From NCBI RefSeq assembly GCF_029589055.1, contig NZ_JARQZP010000003.1:1860001-1924000 (forward strand): DNA of 64,000 nucleotides, given 5' to 3'. Positions 9,413-18,687 of this stretch are shown piece by piece. The notes under the pieces were generated by a model. The model did not search any database. It worked only from the letters and a program-made list of their open reading frames with translations, and was not told the origin of the DNA. The position numbers and the translations under genes are program-made. Numbering within the stretch: the stretch's first letter is position 1; the number at the start of each line of letters is the position of its first letter. The DNA is from Vibrio hannami (lineage in GTDB: Bacteria > Pseudomonadota > Gammaproteobacteria > Enterobacterales > Vibrionaceae).

Positions 9413-10786
9413 ATGAACAAGCCGAACATCATTGTAATTTTTAGCGATCAACAGCGTTGGGATACGTTAGGTTGTTACGGTCAGGAACTGCCCGTGACCC
9501 CAAATCTCGATGAACTTGCACGCGATGGTGTCATGTTCGAGAACGCATTTACAGTTAACCCTGTATGCGGCCCTACACGTTCGACAATGCAAACGGGGCT
9601 ATATCCAACCGAAACAGGTTGCTTCCGAAATGACATCATTCTCCCTCAAGGTCAAAAAACCGTGGCTCACTTTCTTTCTGACGAGGGGTATAGCGTCGGT
9701 TACGTAGGTAAGTGGCACCTAGCCTCAAACAACACAGCTCATGAGGGCTTTGTTGTAGCGGCACCAACAGAGAGTTCAGGTGAAACGATCGACAACTGTT
9801 TCACAGCAATACCAAAACAATATCGCGGTGGTTATAAAGACTTCTGGGTTGCATCAGATATCCTAGAGGGTACCTCACATGGCTACGGTGGACACATGTT
9901 TGACATCGATGGCAACAAGGTAAGTTGGGATGAAGATGTGTATCGTGCTGACTTTTTGACTGACTTAACTACCGATTACATCGGTAATTACCAAGAAGAG
10001 AAGCCGTTTTTCTTGTTCTTGTCTTACCTAGAACCGCATCATCAGAATGATCGTAAAACCTACGAAGGCCCTCATGGCTCGCAAGAGAAATGGAATAACT
10101 TCAAGGTGCCTGGCGATCTAGAACCATTTGTTGATGGTGATTGGGCTGAGGAGTACCCAGACTATCTAGGGTGTTGTAACAACCTAGACCAAAACGTGGG
10201 TAAAATCCGCCAAGCAGTGAAAGATAAAGGGCTAGATGACAACACTGTCATCATCTATCTGAGTGATCACGGCTCTCACTTCAAGACACGTAACAGCGAA
10301 TACAAGCGCTCATGTCACGACTCTTCGATCCGTATCCCATTCGTGATTTACGATCCACGAGCGAAAGCGGGTCAGGTGATTGACGATCACGCGAGTATTA
10401 TCGACGTTGTTCCGACTCTGCTTAAGGCTGCTGGAATCAATGTTCCGAGCTACATGCAAGGTCAACCACTCCAAGATTTGTACATTGATAATGCCAAGAG
10501 AGACAATGTGAGTTTCATTCAGATCAGTGAGTCACAAATTGGCCGTGCTATTCGTACAAACACATGGACATACTCGGTATCGGCTCCGGACCAAAGTGGC
10601 TTGATTGAGAAAGAAAGTGCGGTTTATCAAGAAGAGTTCTTATACAATCTTGTAAACGATCCTAATCAGTTAGAAAACTTAGTTGCTAACGAGGATTTGA
10701 AACCAGTTAAAGAAAAGCTACGACAACTTCTTCTTGACGAGATCTATCGCATTGAAGGAACGAAACCCGAAATTTTAGAAGCATAG
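9413..10786 (+). CDS. Cys-type sulfatase without signal peptide (S1 family)
   Basis: A 457-aa type I sulfatase that hydrolyses a sulfate ester. It starts MNKPNIIVIFSDQQRWDT with the metal-binding Asp. The formylglycine signature is C52-G-P-T-R56 followed by TG at 61-62, so Cys52 would be oxidised to formylglycine. KWHLA near 100 and the second metal site LSDHG near 285 are present. No signal peptide is seen, which places it in the cytoplasm, unlike most ulvan sulfatases. It is the last gene of the rha operon, 47 bp after rhaM, so a sulfated rhamnose is the obvious substrate by context. Choline-sulfatase-like activity is an alternative. A maturase gene lies next door. Confidence 0.92.
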   Translation: MNKPNIIVIFSDQQRWDTLGCYGQELPVTPNLDELARDGVMFENAFTVNPVCGPTRSTMQTGLYPTETGCFRNDIILPQGQKTVAHFLSDEGYSVGYVGKWHLASNNTAHEGFVVAAPTESSGETIDNCFTAIPKQYRGGYKDFWVASDILEGTSHGYGGHMFDIDGNKVSWDEDVYRADFLTDLTTDYIGNYQEEKPFFLFLSYLEPHHQNDRKTYEGPHGSQEKWNNFKVPGDLEPFVDGDWAEEYPDYLGCCNNLDQNVGKIRQAVKDKGLDDNTVIIYLSDHGSHFKTRNSEYKRSCHDSSIRIPFVIYDPRAKAGQVIDDHASIIDVVPTLLKAAGINVPSYMQGQPLQDLYIDNAKRDNVSFIQISESQIGRAIRTNTWTYSVSAPDQSGLIEKESAVYQEEFLYNLVNDPNQLENLVANEDLKPVKEKLRQLLLDEIYRIEGTKPEILEA

Positions 10787-10837
10787 TTTTTGGAAGTACA
10801 GTTAACGCGTAAATTGTTGCTATTATGCTTAAGAGAT

Positions 10838-10870
10838 AAAGTCCATAGTGTCGCCACTATGGACTTTTTT
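10838..10870 (+). terminator. Terminator of the rha-sulfatase operon
   Basis: A 13-bp perfect stem, AAAGTCCATAGTG and CACTATGGACTTT, with a TCGC loop runs into a T tract. It lies about 50 bp after the sulfatase stop. Confidence 0.92.
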
Positions 10871-10941
10871 GATACCGGGCTCTTCAGTCTATTCGCCCGG
10901 TTACTTTATGTTCTCAATAACCGTCGGTCAACCGATGCCAT

Positions 10942-12228
10942 TTACGCACAACAGTGTTTATATTTCTTACTGCTACCACATGGGCAGGCGTCATTTCTAC
11001 CCACCCTTTCCATCGGGTTACTCGAAAACTGCTCCATAATCTTGGCTGGTGATTGGCCACGTTTGATTAGCTTTGCCATGTAAGCCATCGCATGCTGAGA
11101 ATGGTCGAAGAAGCTAAAGTATCCTTGACACAAATAGTTATGGTCGAGTTCACCTGTTGGTCCTGGCAAAAAGCGATGTTTCGGGCAACCACCATGGCAA
11201 GCGAATCTGTATCGACATGACAGACAACTACTATTCAGTTGTTTAGATTTGTTGAGTCCGAAATTAATCGCTTCTTCGCTATTGTTCATCGACTGGATTG
11301 TACGGTCATGGACGTTGCCAAGTTTATATTCTGGATAGACGTAGTGGTCACATTGATATAGGTCACCATTCGCCTCGATGGCAAATGCATGCCCGCACTT
11401 TGGCGAAAATACACAAATTGGACTCGGTTGCCCAAGCCAGGTCGTTAACGTTGTATCAAATTGTTGAACAAATACTCGTCCTACATCTTTGGTAATCCAG
11501 TAATCGAAGATGGTATTTAGGAATTGGCCGTACTCATCGGGTTGGACCGACCAAGGTGTGACTTTGCCATTTTTTTGATCTGGGTTAACCAACCAGGTAT
11601 CGCTTGTTAGCTGGTCGGATTCTTGTCGCTCTACCAATGGAATGAACTGAATGAAGTTCGATCCAATGCTTTTTAAGTATTGGTAGACCTTAAGTGGGTG
11701 TTTGACGTTCTTATCGTTGACGACGGTAAGGGTATTAAATTCGACACCATGTTTTGTTAATAACTCGATCGCATCGACAACTTTGCGATGGGTACCTTTG
11801 CCGCTCGTGTTGGTGCGATAGGCATCATGAAGATCTTCTGGTCCATCAATAGAAACACCAATCAAAAAGTCGTTTTGTTTGAACAGCTCACACCATTCGT
11901 CGTTAATCAAAATCCCATTAGTTTGAAAACCGTGTGAGATCTTTTTGTTGCCCCGATAACGTTCGCACAATTGAACAACCGTGCGATAGAAGTCTATGCC
12001 GAGCAATGTAGGCTCTCCTCCTTGCCAGGCAAATTGCACGGTATCTCCCTGCTGCGCATCGATATATTGCTGAATAAACACCTCAAGCGTTTTCTCATCC
12101 ATACGCCAGTTCTTTTGTCTATCAGGGTAGAGTTTCTCTTTCTCTAGGTAAAAGCAGTAATCACAGTCGATATTACATACCGAACCAGATGGCTTGGCCA
12201 TCACATGACAGTTGGTAATTTGGTTCAT
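10942..12228 (-). CDS. Anaerobic sulfatase-maturating enzyme with C-terminal SEC-C motif
   Basis: A 428-aa radical SAM enzyme that converts the sulfatase active-site Cys to formylglycine without oxygen. The radical SAM cluster motif is C18-x3-C22-x2-C25 (VCNIDCDYC), followed by WQGGEPTLLG. A SPASM-type region with further cysteines follows (CVFSPKCGHAF, YQCDHYVYPEYKLGN, CLSCRYRFACHGGCPKH). The last 20 residues add a SEC-C zinc motif (RNDACPCGSSKKYKHCC). Its target is very likely the CGPTR sulfatase encoded convergently at 9413. Its start overlaps the upstream DUF202 gene by four bases. Confidence 0.94.
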   Translation of the reverse strand: MNQITNCHVMAKPSGSVCNIDCDYCFYLEKEKLYPDRQKNWRMDEKTLEVFIQQYIDAQQGDTVQFAWQGGEPTLLGIDFYRTVVQLCERYRGNKKISHGFQTNGILINDEWCELFKQNDFLIGVSIDGPEDLHDAYRTNTSGKGTHRKVVDAIELLTKHGVEFNTLTVVNDKNVKHPLKVYQYLKSIGSNFIQFIPLVERQESDQLTSDTWLVNPDQKNGKVTPWSVQPDEYGQFLNTIFDYWITKDVGRVFVQQFDTTLTTWLGQPSPICVFSPKCGHAFAIEANGDLYQCDHYVYPEYKLGNVHDRTIQSMNNSEEAINFGLNKSKQLNSSCLSCRYRFACHGGCPKHRFLPGPTGELDHNYLCQGYFSFFDHSQHAMAYMAKLIKRGQSPAKIMEQFSSNPMERVGRNDACPCGSSKKYKHCCA

Positions 12229-12506
12229 TGTAGTTTTCCTATGAAGACATCAGAAAGCATGTTTAAGGCGTAGGTTACTGCTATCAGCATTATTATTATT
12301 GAAGTAAACAACTTGATCATTCTCGCGTGGGAGAGAGTGCACATGATGGCAACCACCATTGCTGTTGCACCACATAGATAAGTGAGAGAGGCATCTTGAG
12401 TGATCGACACCTTTACCAATACTACACCGATGGAAAATAGAACCAACTGTGTTCGTAGCCAGGCCAGGACAGTGCGTTCTAACTGCAGACCATTTACCGT
12501 ACTCAT
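12225..12506 (-). CDS. DUF202 family membrane protein (YidG-like)
   Basis: A 93-aa protein with three predicted membrane segments and the DUF202 opening LQLERTVLAWLRTQLVLFS (about residues 7-25). Function is unknown. In E. coli the DUF202 proteins YidG and YidH lie beside the sulfatase gene yidJ, a similar neighbourhood. It overlaps the genes on both sides by four bases (ATGA), so all four genes of this operon are coupled. Confidence 0.82.
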   Translation of the reverse strand: MSTVNGLQLERTVLAWLRTQLVLFSIGVVLVKVSITQDASLTYLCGATAMVVAIMCTLSHARMIKLFTSIIIMLIAVTYALNMLSDVFIGKLQ

Positions 12507-12868
12507 AGAGTGATAGCCAACGCGATGATGAAGGTAAGCACTAAAATGGTTGCGCTAATAATCTTCATGTTCGATGTGTATTGGAGCTCTTGGTTTAGCC
12601 TCATCGCCTGTTCGTTGTGAGACCATCGTCGGTAAGCATAGATACCAACGGCGCCAGAGCAGAGACACAGGAAACAAGAAAGCAGCAGTCGCACCAACGG
12701 GTTTGCAAGCTCTGGAGTCAGTTGGTCGAGAGCAATAGCTCCGGCTAACAAGGCGAGTGATGTTCTAATCCATGCAAGATAAGTTCTTTCGTTGGCAAGT
12801 GAGAAGCGATAATCCGGAGCGTTCCCTTCTTCACGCCATGGTGACTTTTTAGATCTTGGCTTTTTCAT
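12503..12868 (-). CDS. DUF202 family membrane protein (YidH-like)
   Basis: A 121-aa inner-membrane protein with a basic N terminus and the DUF202 motif FSLANERTYLAWIRTSLALLAG (about 23-44), then two more hydrophobic segments, the last ending at the C terminus. It resembles E. coli YidH in size and motif. Function is unknown. It is the second gene of the four-gene coupled operon. Four-base overlaps join it to the Crp-like regulator upstream and to the shorter DUF202 gene downstream, suggesting the two DUF202 proteins act together. Confidence 0.85.
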   Translation of the reverse strand: MKKPRSKKSPWREEGNAPDYRFSLANERTYLAWIRTSLALLAGAIALDQLTPELANPLVRLLLSCFLCLCSGAVGIYAYRRWSHNEQAMRLNQELQYTSNMKIISATILVLTFIIALAITL

Positions 12869-13494
12869 TCAACGCTTTCCTTGGATACTTGTTGGGGGCT
12901 TGTCAGTTTTGATAAATTGAGCGGGTAGGGTTTGCGATGGTGTTTGCAAAGCACACCGGATTGCTTAAGAGTTTTACAAAAACGAATCACTGTCGTGACG
13001 TCGGTAGCACTATATTCGCTAATTTCGCGATAGGTCCAAGGATAGTGGGGATAGTGCGTAAAGAAATGCTGTATCGCATCGATAATCCTGTTTTTAGCAT
13101 TGAAAGCACTAAACTGGACGAGACGTCGCTCGGCTTCACCCAACTCTTGGCATACCTCGGTTGTGAGTGCTTTGCTCAGTGAGGGGGATATGTGTTGTAA
13201 GTCTTCAAAGGATTGAACATTCACCCGACTGACAACACTGTCTTCCATAGCCCTTGCTGTCGCAGGATAGCGCTGACAGGTAAATAAAGAGCGATACCCA
13301 AAATACGATCCCTTCCCATACAACCTTAGTAACGATTCTTTTCCGGTTTCTGCCACTTGATAAAGCCCGATAAATCCACTTTCAACGCGATAGAACCCAG
13401 ATGCTTTGCTGTGACTAAAGTAGACGGCTTCTCGTTTGCCAACGGTGAGTCTGCAGGTCATCTCTTTCAATGATGTTGGTATTGGTATCGTCAT
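12865..13494 (-). CDS. Crp/Fnr-family transcriptional regulator
   Basis: A 209-aa protein with an N-terminal cyclic-nucleotide-binding-like beta roll (about 10-120; GLYQVAETGKESLLRLYGKGSYFGYRSLF). The C-terminal winged HTH (about 140-190; YREISEYSATDVTTVIRFCKTLKQSGVL) completes the Crp/Fnr plan. No N-terminal cysteine cluster is present, so it is not a classical FNR oxygen sensor. As first gene of the operon with two DUF202 proteins and the sulfatase maturase, and divergent from a TSUP exporter, it probably controls this block. The effector is unknown. Confidence 0.87.
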   Translation of the reverse strand: MTIPIPTSLKEMTCRLTVGKREAVYFSHSKASGFYRVESGFIGLYQVAETGKESLLRLYGKGSYFGYRSLFTCQRYPATARAMEDSVVSRVNVQSFEDLQHISPSLSKALTTEVCQELGEAERRLVQFSAFNAKNRIIDAIQHFFTHYPHYPWTYREISEYSATDVTTVIRFCKTLKQSGVLCKHHRKPYPLNLSKLTSPQQVSKESVE

Positions 13495-13644
13495 AATGCC
13501 GTCATTGCGTTCTACTGTAAGGGTTAGTGTACTTCAAAAAAAACAGACGAAATATGATCAGCGCCATAAATTAAATACTAATTGGTACGTTAGATTGGAT
13601 TAATTAAAAAGGTGTTTTGTTTTTGGTTGTTAAGGAGATGGTTT

Positions 13645-14463
13645 ATGCCATTCTATGAGCTGTTGACGAACTTGTGGTCTGCGGATGCAGTGGCATTAAA
13701 GCTGCTTTTAGGAAGCATTTTTGGTCTGTGTTTGGGGCTAACTGGGGTCGGTGGAGGTGTGTTGTTAATACCAATGTTACAGTTGTTTTGTGGCATGTCT
13801 CCAGTGTTGGCGGTCGGTACTGCAAGTATGATTTCAGCAATGGTCAAAATCAATGCTTCCCTAGTACACATAAAAGCTTGCAACGTATCGTGGAACAAGA
13901 TAGCACTACTATTTGTTGGGGCGGTTCCGGTTACCTTGATGGTCACACAGCTGGTCGTTTACTTCAGCACACATCCGTTTTACTCGCAAAGGACAGAGCA
14001 GATGGTGGCTTGGCTAGTGACAATTGTCATGGCTTGTTCCCTGGTTTCTGTGTTCTCTAATTACAAAAGCTCGTCTAAGGCCAAGCAGGGAGTCACTTCG
14101 GTGCCTAAAACAAACACCAAAAAAGCGATTGTGTCTGGTATGTTCTGTGGTTCAGTTTTAGGCTCAACGGGCGTTGGTGGGGGTGTTTTGCTTCTCCCTG
14201 TCCTTAACAATGTGTTGCATGTGGATATTAAGAAAGCTGTTGGCTCTTCGGTAGTGTTGGCATTGTGTCTATCTGCCATTACCGCAGCAGGGTATGCAAA
14301 AGGTGGACAGTCAGATATTCATACCGCAATCTTATTTTTTATCGGTTCATTTCTTGGTGTCCCTGTCGCTGCTCATTTAATGAAACGCATGTCTGAACGT
14401 CACGTTTATTCAGCGACTATGATCGTTATTTTGGTCAGCTTGGTTGCTTATCTAACGCTTTAG
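13645..14463 (+). CDS. TSUP (TauE/SafE) family exporter
   Basis: A 272-aa membrane protein with about eight hydrophobic segments and the internal duplication typical of the family. GLTGVGGGVLLIPML occurs near residue 33 and STGVGGGVLLLPVL near 175. TSUP members export sulfite, sulfoacetate or related anions. Next to a sulfatase and its maturase, export of sulfate or sulfite released by desulfation is a reasonable inference. I start at the ATG at 13645, preceded by AAGGAG, rather than an in-frame codon at 13612. It is divergent from the Crp-like regulator. Confidence 0.85.
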   Translation: MPFYELLTNLWSADAVALKLLLGSIFGLCLGLTGVGGGVLLIPMLQLFCGMSPVLAVGTASMISAMVKINASLVHIKACNVSWNKIALLFVGAVPVTLMVTQLVVYFSTHPFYSQRTEQMVAWLVTIVMACSLVSVFSNYKSSSKAKQGVTSVPKTNTKKAIVSGMFCGSVLGSTGVGGGVLLLPVLNNVLHVDIKKAVGSSVVLALCLSAITAAGYAKGGQSDIHTAILFFIGSFLGVPVAAHLMKRMSERHVYSATMIVILVSLVAYLTL

Positions 14464-14933
14464 ATATTGAGCTCAGAGTTTATTTTAAATTTCTGTCTCT
14501 GGTGAATCAACGATCCTAAAAGTTTGAGGTCGAGTTTAAGATATCGATCTGTGATTATTTGTAAATATATAGTTGTTAATTATAAGTGGTAAATATTATG
14601 CCCGCCCTGGAATTATCCAAAAAAATAATATATCTGGGGCGTCAATTAACTCTCAGTTATTTAACTTACACACTATGCAAATTTTGGCCTCAAAATTACC
14701 AAAAATTATCATTTCACTAAATCAGTATAGATTGTAGCTTTACTATGTTGGTTTTAATTGATTGTGAAGTAGGTTCTCAAATGAAATTTTGGTGACTCAT
14801 GAACAAAAGAATAGATTTTTATTCTAACTTCTTTTGTCACTTATCTATTCAGGTGAGATTGTGATTAATGTTCGGGTAAAACGAGCAAATTAAAATAAAT
14901 TACGTTGAAATAAAATAATGAAAGGGAAGAAAC
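14464..14933. promoter_or_regulatory. AT-rich leader region of the sodium symporter gene
   Basis: About 470 bp with no gene. It is strongly AT-rich and should contain the symporter promoter. I see no terminator with a clear T tract behind the exporter and no confident operator. Confidence 0.4.
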
Positions 14934-16718
14934 ATGATTGATATAGTAATCGTACTGGTTTATTTTGGCTTCCTTGTGGCAATTGGGGTCTTATTCAAAT
15001 CCTTCAGTAATTCCACAAGTGATTATTTTCGTGGGGGCGGTAAAATGCTTTGGTGGATGGTGGGTTCCACATCATTCATGACAGCGGTTAGTGCCATGAC
15101 GTTTACTGGGCACATGGGTAAAGCACTAACAGGTGGATTTGCAGTAGCGACAACCGTTTTTTATGCAAACGCGCTTGGCTACCTGTGTAACTATCTGTTT
15201 TTTGCAGCAAAAGCACGTCAAATGCGAGTAGAAACACCATTGGAAGGTGTTCGCATGCGACTTGGTCCGGTGAACGAGCAAATTTTCACATGGGCTAACG
15301 TTCCGCTGAGTGTTCTCCAAGCTTCGATTTGGATTAATGCACTGGCTGTGTTTACTAGTGCTGTAATTGGGCTGCCGCTAGAGCTAACAATTATTGTTGC
15401 TGGTTCAGTTGTATTGTTCATGTCTCTCGTTGGAGGTAGCTGGGCGGTGATCGCATCAGACTTCATGCAGATGATCATTTTGACAACCATGACGTTAGTA
15501 ACGGGTGCAGTAGCGATTTGGAAATCTGGTGGCTTGACACCACTTCTTGAGGCAGGTCTTCCTGAGCAGCCATTTATTGGTGACGGATACAACCACGCGT
15601 ACTTGTTTGTTGGCTGGTTTATCTTCATGTTTATTAAACAGTTCTTTAGTACCAACAACATGGTAGATTCCTACCGTTATATTGCAGCAAAAGATACCAA
15701 AAATGCTCGTAAAGCAGCGATCTTAGCCGGTACGCTAATGCTTATCGGTCCACTGCTTTGGTTTGTGCCTGCGTGGTATGTAGCAGCACATTACCCAGAT
15801 ACAAGTACATGGGGCTTGGCTGGACTAGGTCACAAAGTCGCTGATGCAACCTACTTTATGTTTGTAAGTCGAGAAATGCCTGTGGGCATGGTTGGCTTGA
15901 TGCTTGCTGCGATGTTTGCTGCAACCATGTCTTCGATGGACTCAGCGTTAAACCGCAATGCCGGTATTATTTTGAAGAGTGTTTATCAACCATACTTCTG
16001 TAAAAATCACTCTGACTCACACCTTATCTTTGTGAGTAAGCTACTGACGGCTCTGTTTGGTATTGTCATTATTATTTCAGCGCTTTTCCTAACATCATTG
16101 AAAGAGTTTGGCCTGTTTGATTTAACGATGTTGGTGAGCACGCTTATAGGCTTCCCAATCCTTATTCCTTCGATCATGTGTTTCTTCGTCAGGAAAACAC
16201 CTGATTGGGCAGGTTGGGGTACCGTTATCGTAGGTATGTGTGTGTCAGGGTTTATCGCCTTTGTTCTAACACCGGAAGCGCTACAATCGATTCTGGGCTT
16301 AGACCAACCACTGACGTCACGTGAATACACAGAGATGAAATCGGTAACGTTAGGTTTGATCGGACACATGTCGATTACACTACCGTTCTTTGTTTGTTCA
16401 CAGTTCTTCTACAAGGGACTGCCAGCACAACGAGAAGCTGAAGTTAAACAGTTCTTTACGAATGTGGACACTGAAGTTGTGGTTGAAGACAGCCCAGAAA
16501 GTGTTGCGATGGATAATAAACAAAACAGCGTGCTAGGTAAGATGGTGCTTATTGCGTCTGTCTTTATTCTCTGCCTGACCTTAGTCCCAAACCCATTGTG
16601 GGGGAGAATGTTGTTTGTCATTATTGCAGCGATTTTAGCTCTGATCGGTACCTTGTTAGTTAAGTCTGAACGTAAACTTGAAAGCACTAAAGTAACAAAA
16701 GCGTCAACAATCGCTTAA
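14934..16718 (+). CDS. Sodium:solute symporter (SSS family), probable sugar uptake
   Basis: A 594-aa inner-membrane transporter with about 14 hydrophobic segments. SSS features are the N-terminal YFGFLVAIGVLFKSF, SDYFRGGGKMLWWMVG, the helix SAMTFTGHMGKALTGGF and, near residue 330, AAMFAATMSSMDSALNRNAG, the conserved sodium-site helix. SSS carriers take up sugars, sugar acids and similar solutes with sodium, and are common in marine polysaccharide loci. Its position suggests uptake of rhamnose or a sulfated derivative. No other rhamnose transporter such as RhaT is seen. The ribosome binding site is GGGAAG. Confidence 0.87.
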   Translation: MIDIVIVLVYFGFLVAIGVLFKSFSNSTSDYFRGGGKMLWWMVGSTSFMTAVSAMTFTGHMGKALTGGFAVATTVFYANALGYLCNYLFFAAKARQMRVETPLEGVRMRLGPVNEQIFTWANVPLSVLQASIWINALAVFTSAVIGLPLELTIIVAGSVVLFMSLVGGSWAVIASDFMQMIILTTMTLVTGAVAIWKSGGLTPLLEAGLPEQPFIGDGYNHAYLFVGWFIFMFIKQFFSTNNMVDSYRYIAAKDTKNARKAAILAGTLMLIGPLLWFVPAWYVAAHYPDTSTWGLAGLGHKVADATYFMFVSREMPVGMVGLMLAAMFAATMSSMDSALNRNAGIILKSVYQPYFCKNHSDSHLIFVSKLLTALFGIVIIISALFLTSLKEFGLFDLTMLVSTLIGFPILIPSIMCFFVRKTPDWAGWGTVIVGMCVSGFIAFVLTPEALQSILGLDQPLTSREYTEMKSVTLGLIGHMSITLPFFVCSQFFYKGLPAQREAEVKQFFTNVDTEVVVEDSPESVAMDNKQNSVLGKMVLIASVFILCLTLVPNPLWGRMLFVIIAAILALIGTLLVKSERKLESTKVTKASTIA

Positions 16719-16733
16719 AAATAAGATGATACC

Positions 16734-16772
16734 AAAACCCTTAATGAGTTAATTCACGTTAAGGGTTTTTTA
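16734..16772 (+). terminator. Terminator after the symporter gene
   Basis: AAAACCCTTAA pairs with TTAAGGGTTTT across a 14-base loop, and the right arm runs into a T tract. Confidence 0.85.
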
Positions 16773-16861
16773 GTTTATGGTGAACCATAAATGACTTATA
16801 AATTTTGAATTAAAATATCACAGGCAAATGATGGTACTACTAGAGGCAATCACTTAAAGTC

Positions 16862-17125
16862 ATGTCCGAAAATCGGGGACCACTTCAACGTATTACATCA
16901 GTCGGGCAGGATACAAAAGTCTATTTGAGGAACGATCTTAAAGTAGATGCTAGTGAGGCTAGTTTTATTGCTACGGAGCAGTTGGATGGGGATATGTTTA
17001 GCTTCGATACGCATTCGTCAAAATCGGATGAGTGTGGCGGTGTGAGCGTACTAGCGAACTTCGATTGGACTGGTGGTACGTTCAATATGTCAGTAAGCGT
17101 TTATTACTCGGCAGTATTGAAGTGA
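16862..17125 (+). CDS. Hypothetical 87-aa protein, possibly a truncated C-terminal fragment
   Basis: The frame encodes 87 residues ending FDWTGGTFNMSVSVYYSAVLK. No convincing ribosome binding site precedes the ATG and the frame stays open for 18 bases upstream. It ends 14 bases before the IS66 tnpC stop. It has a balanced composition that looks like real protein, with alternating hydrophobic residues at its end suggesting a beta-rich C terminus. I do not recognise the family. It may be the tail of a gene cut by the rearrangements around the IS. Confidence 0.45.
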   Translation: MSENRGPLQRITSVGQDTKVYLRNDLKVDASEASFIATEQLDGDMFSFDTHSSKSDECGGVSVLANFDWTGGTFNMSVSVYYSAVLK

Positions 17126-17128
17126 ACG

Positions 17129-17150
17129 GCCAGGAGTATTAGCTCCTGGC
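17129..17150. terminator. Perfect hairpin at the IS66 tnpC 3' end
   Basis: GCCAGGAG and CTCCTGGC form an 8-bp stem with a six-base loop that includes the tnpC stop codon. It may act as a bidirectional terminator or mark the IS end. There is no T tract. Confidence 0.5.
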
Positions 17151-18680
17151 GATATTCCACGGAAGAAGGGATTCGATCTGCTCTACCGTTTCGGCATACG
17201 GCAGTTTAGTCAACAGGGTATGGAGGTATTCGTGTGGTTCCAGCTCGTTCAGTTTTGCGGTTTCCACGATGCTGTAGCAGACTGCACTGGCTTTTGCTCC
17301 CTGAGAACTATCTGCGAACAACCATGACCGCCTTCCAACCACGAACGGTCGGATAGCATTTTCTGCCAGGATATTGCTGATGCGGAGTTCCCCATCTGTA
17401 CAGTAGACGATAAGCTTGGACCACTGGTTGAGCATGTAGGAGATGGCTTTACCCGTCAGACTGTCAGCAGGAACTTTGGAGACATTCTTTTCCAGGAAGG
17501 CTTTCAGCTTACCCAATATCGGAACACTGTGCTCCTGACGATAAACCGTCACCTGTTCAGGTGTATAACCTGCTTTTTCTCTCAGCCCCTTAATCTGCCG
17601 TTCGATATGGTAGAGTTTATTGATGTGCCCAAGCGCGGTATCTGCCTTGCTGACTTTGGCTTTCTTACCTTTCGGTTGGGCATCCTGCGCTTCGATAAAT
17701 TTACGGCGGGCATGGTCCATACAGCCCACATTAATCAGACCATATTCTCGGCAGGTAGCATTGTAGCCCGCATAACCATCGGTTTGCAGGTAGCCTTTAA
17801 AGCCTTCAAGTAACTCAAGCGGGACTTCTCCGCTTCGGGATGGGTCGTAATGGAACAACACACTTTGCTCACCAGGTGGTCCGCCGAGTGATACCCACAT
17901 ATATTTGTCGGAAGTCGCAGCTTTACCTGGCTCTTTGAGTACCTGGATACGGGTTTCATCCATCGCAACGATACGGCCTTCATTCTGCTTTTCTCTAAGC
18001 AGGTTCACCAGAGGCTGAAGTACCTGTGCCGATTTCATTACATAGTTGGCCAATGTGGCTCTGGAGATATCGCCACCGTAACGGCTTAGCATCTTTTCGA
18101 TTCGGTAAAGCGGAAGACCATCGACATATTTTGAAGTAATCGCATGAGCAATCAGACTGACACTGCCCAATGAACCAGGCAGCGGATGTTTGGGCATTTG
18201 TGCAGTAACCATTTTCTGACCGTCTTGCGTATCGAACACGGCTTTTTCCTGCATGTATTCCAGTACACGAACTTTGGCAGGCACGATATCCAGCTCTTCT
18301 TTTACTTTAGCGAAGAAAGTGCTTTTCGCGCCCGTCTTTTCTTCATCGGTCAGGTATAGGAAGATTTGTTCTCGTGGTAAATCGCTGGACAGTGGTTTAC
18401 GACCACGAGGTTTGGAGGTGTTGCTTTTGTTCTTCTCTTCGTCCTGCTTCTCGTGCTTTTCAAGCTCTGGGTCGGTACAAAGCTCAGCTTCATCGAACAA
18501 CAGGAACTGGTCAGAATTGGTTTTCTCGCTGCTTGGGGCAAAGCGTTTGATTTTCAGGTGGCGAACCACCTCTTCTAAAATTTCGATACGTTCAGATTTA
18601 TTCTGAAGTTGTGCTTCTTTCTCTGCTAACAGAGCACGAAGTTGCTCAATTTCAGTCAGGTTTTCAGAGGAGGAAGTCAC
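17139..18680 (-). mobile_element. IS66-family transposase TnpC, solitary
   Basis: A 513-aa transposase. The N terminus is a leucine-zipper-like coiled coil (IEQLRALLAEKEAQLQNKSE), followed by the family stretch LKIKRFAPSSEKTNSDQ and a central catalytic domain with VAMDETRIQVL (first Asp, about 240), YLQTDGYAGYN (second Asp) and ILAENAIRPFVVGRRSWLF (Glu, about 440). The start is GTG. The tnpA and tnpB genes that precede tnpC in full IS66 elements are absent. Upstream sequence is instead a trpS fragment 8 bases away. This is therefore a tnpC-only or truncated element. Confidence 0.93.
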
Positions 18681-18687
18681 GATTAAT

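Noticed and set aside
10790..11083. A 97-codon plus-strand frame after the sulfatase
   Set aside because: It spans the terminator hairpin and is antisense to the maturase SEC-C end.
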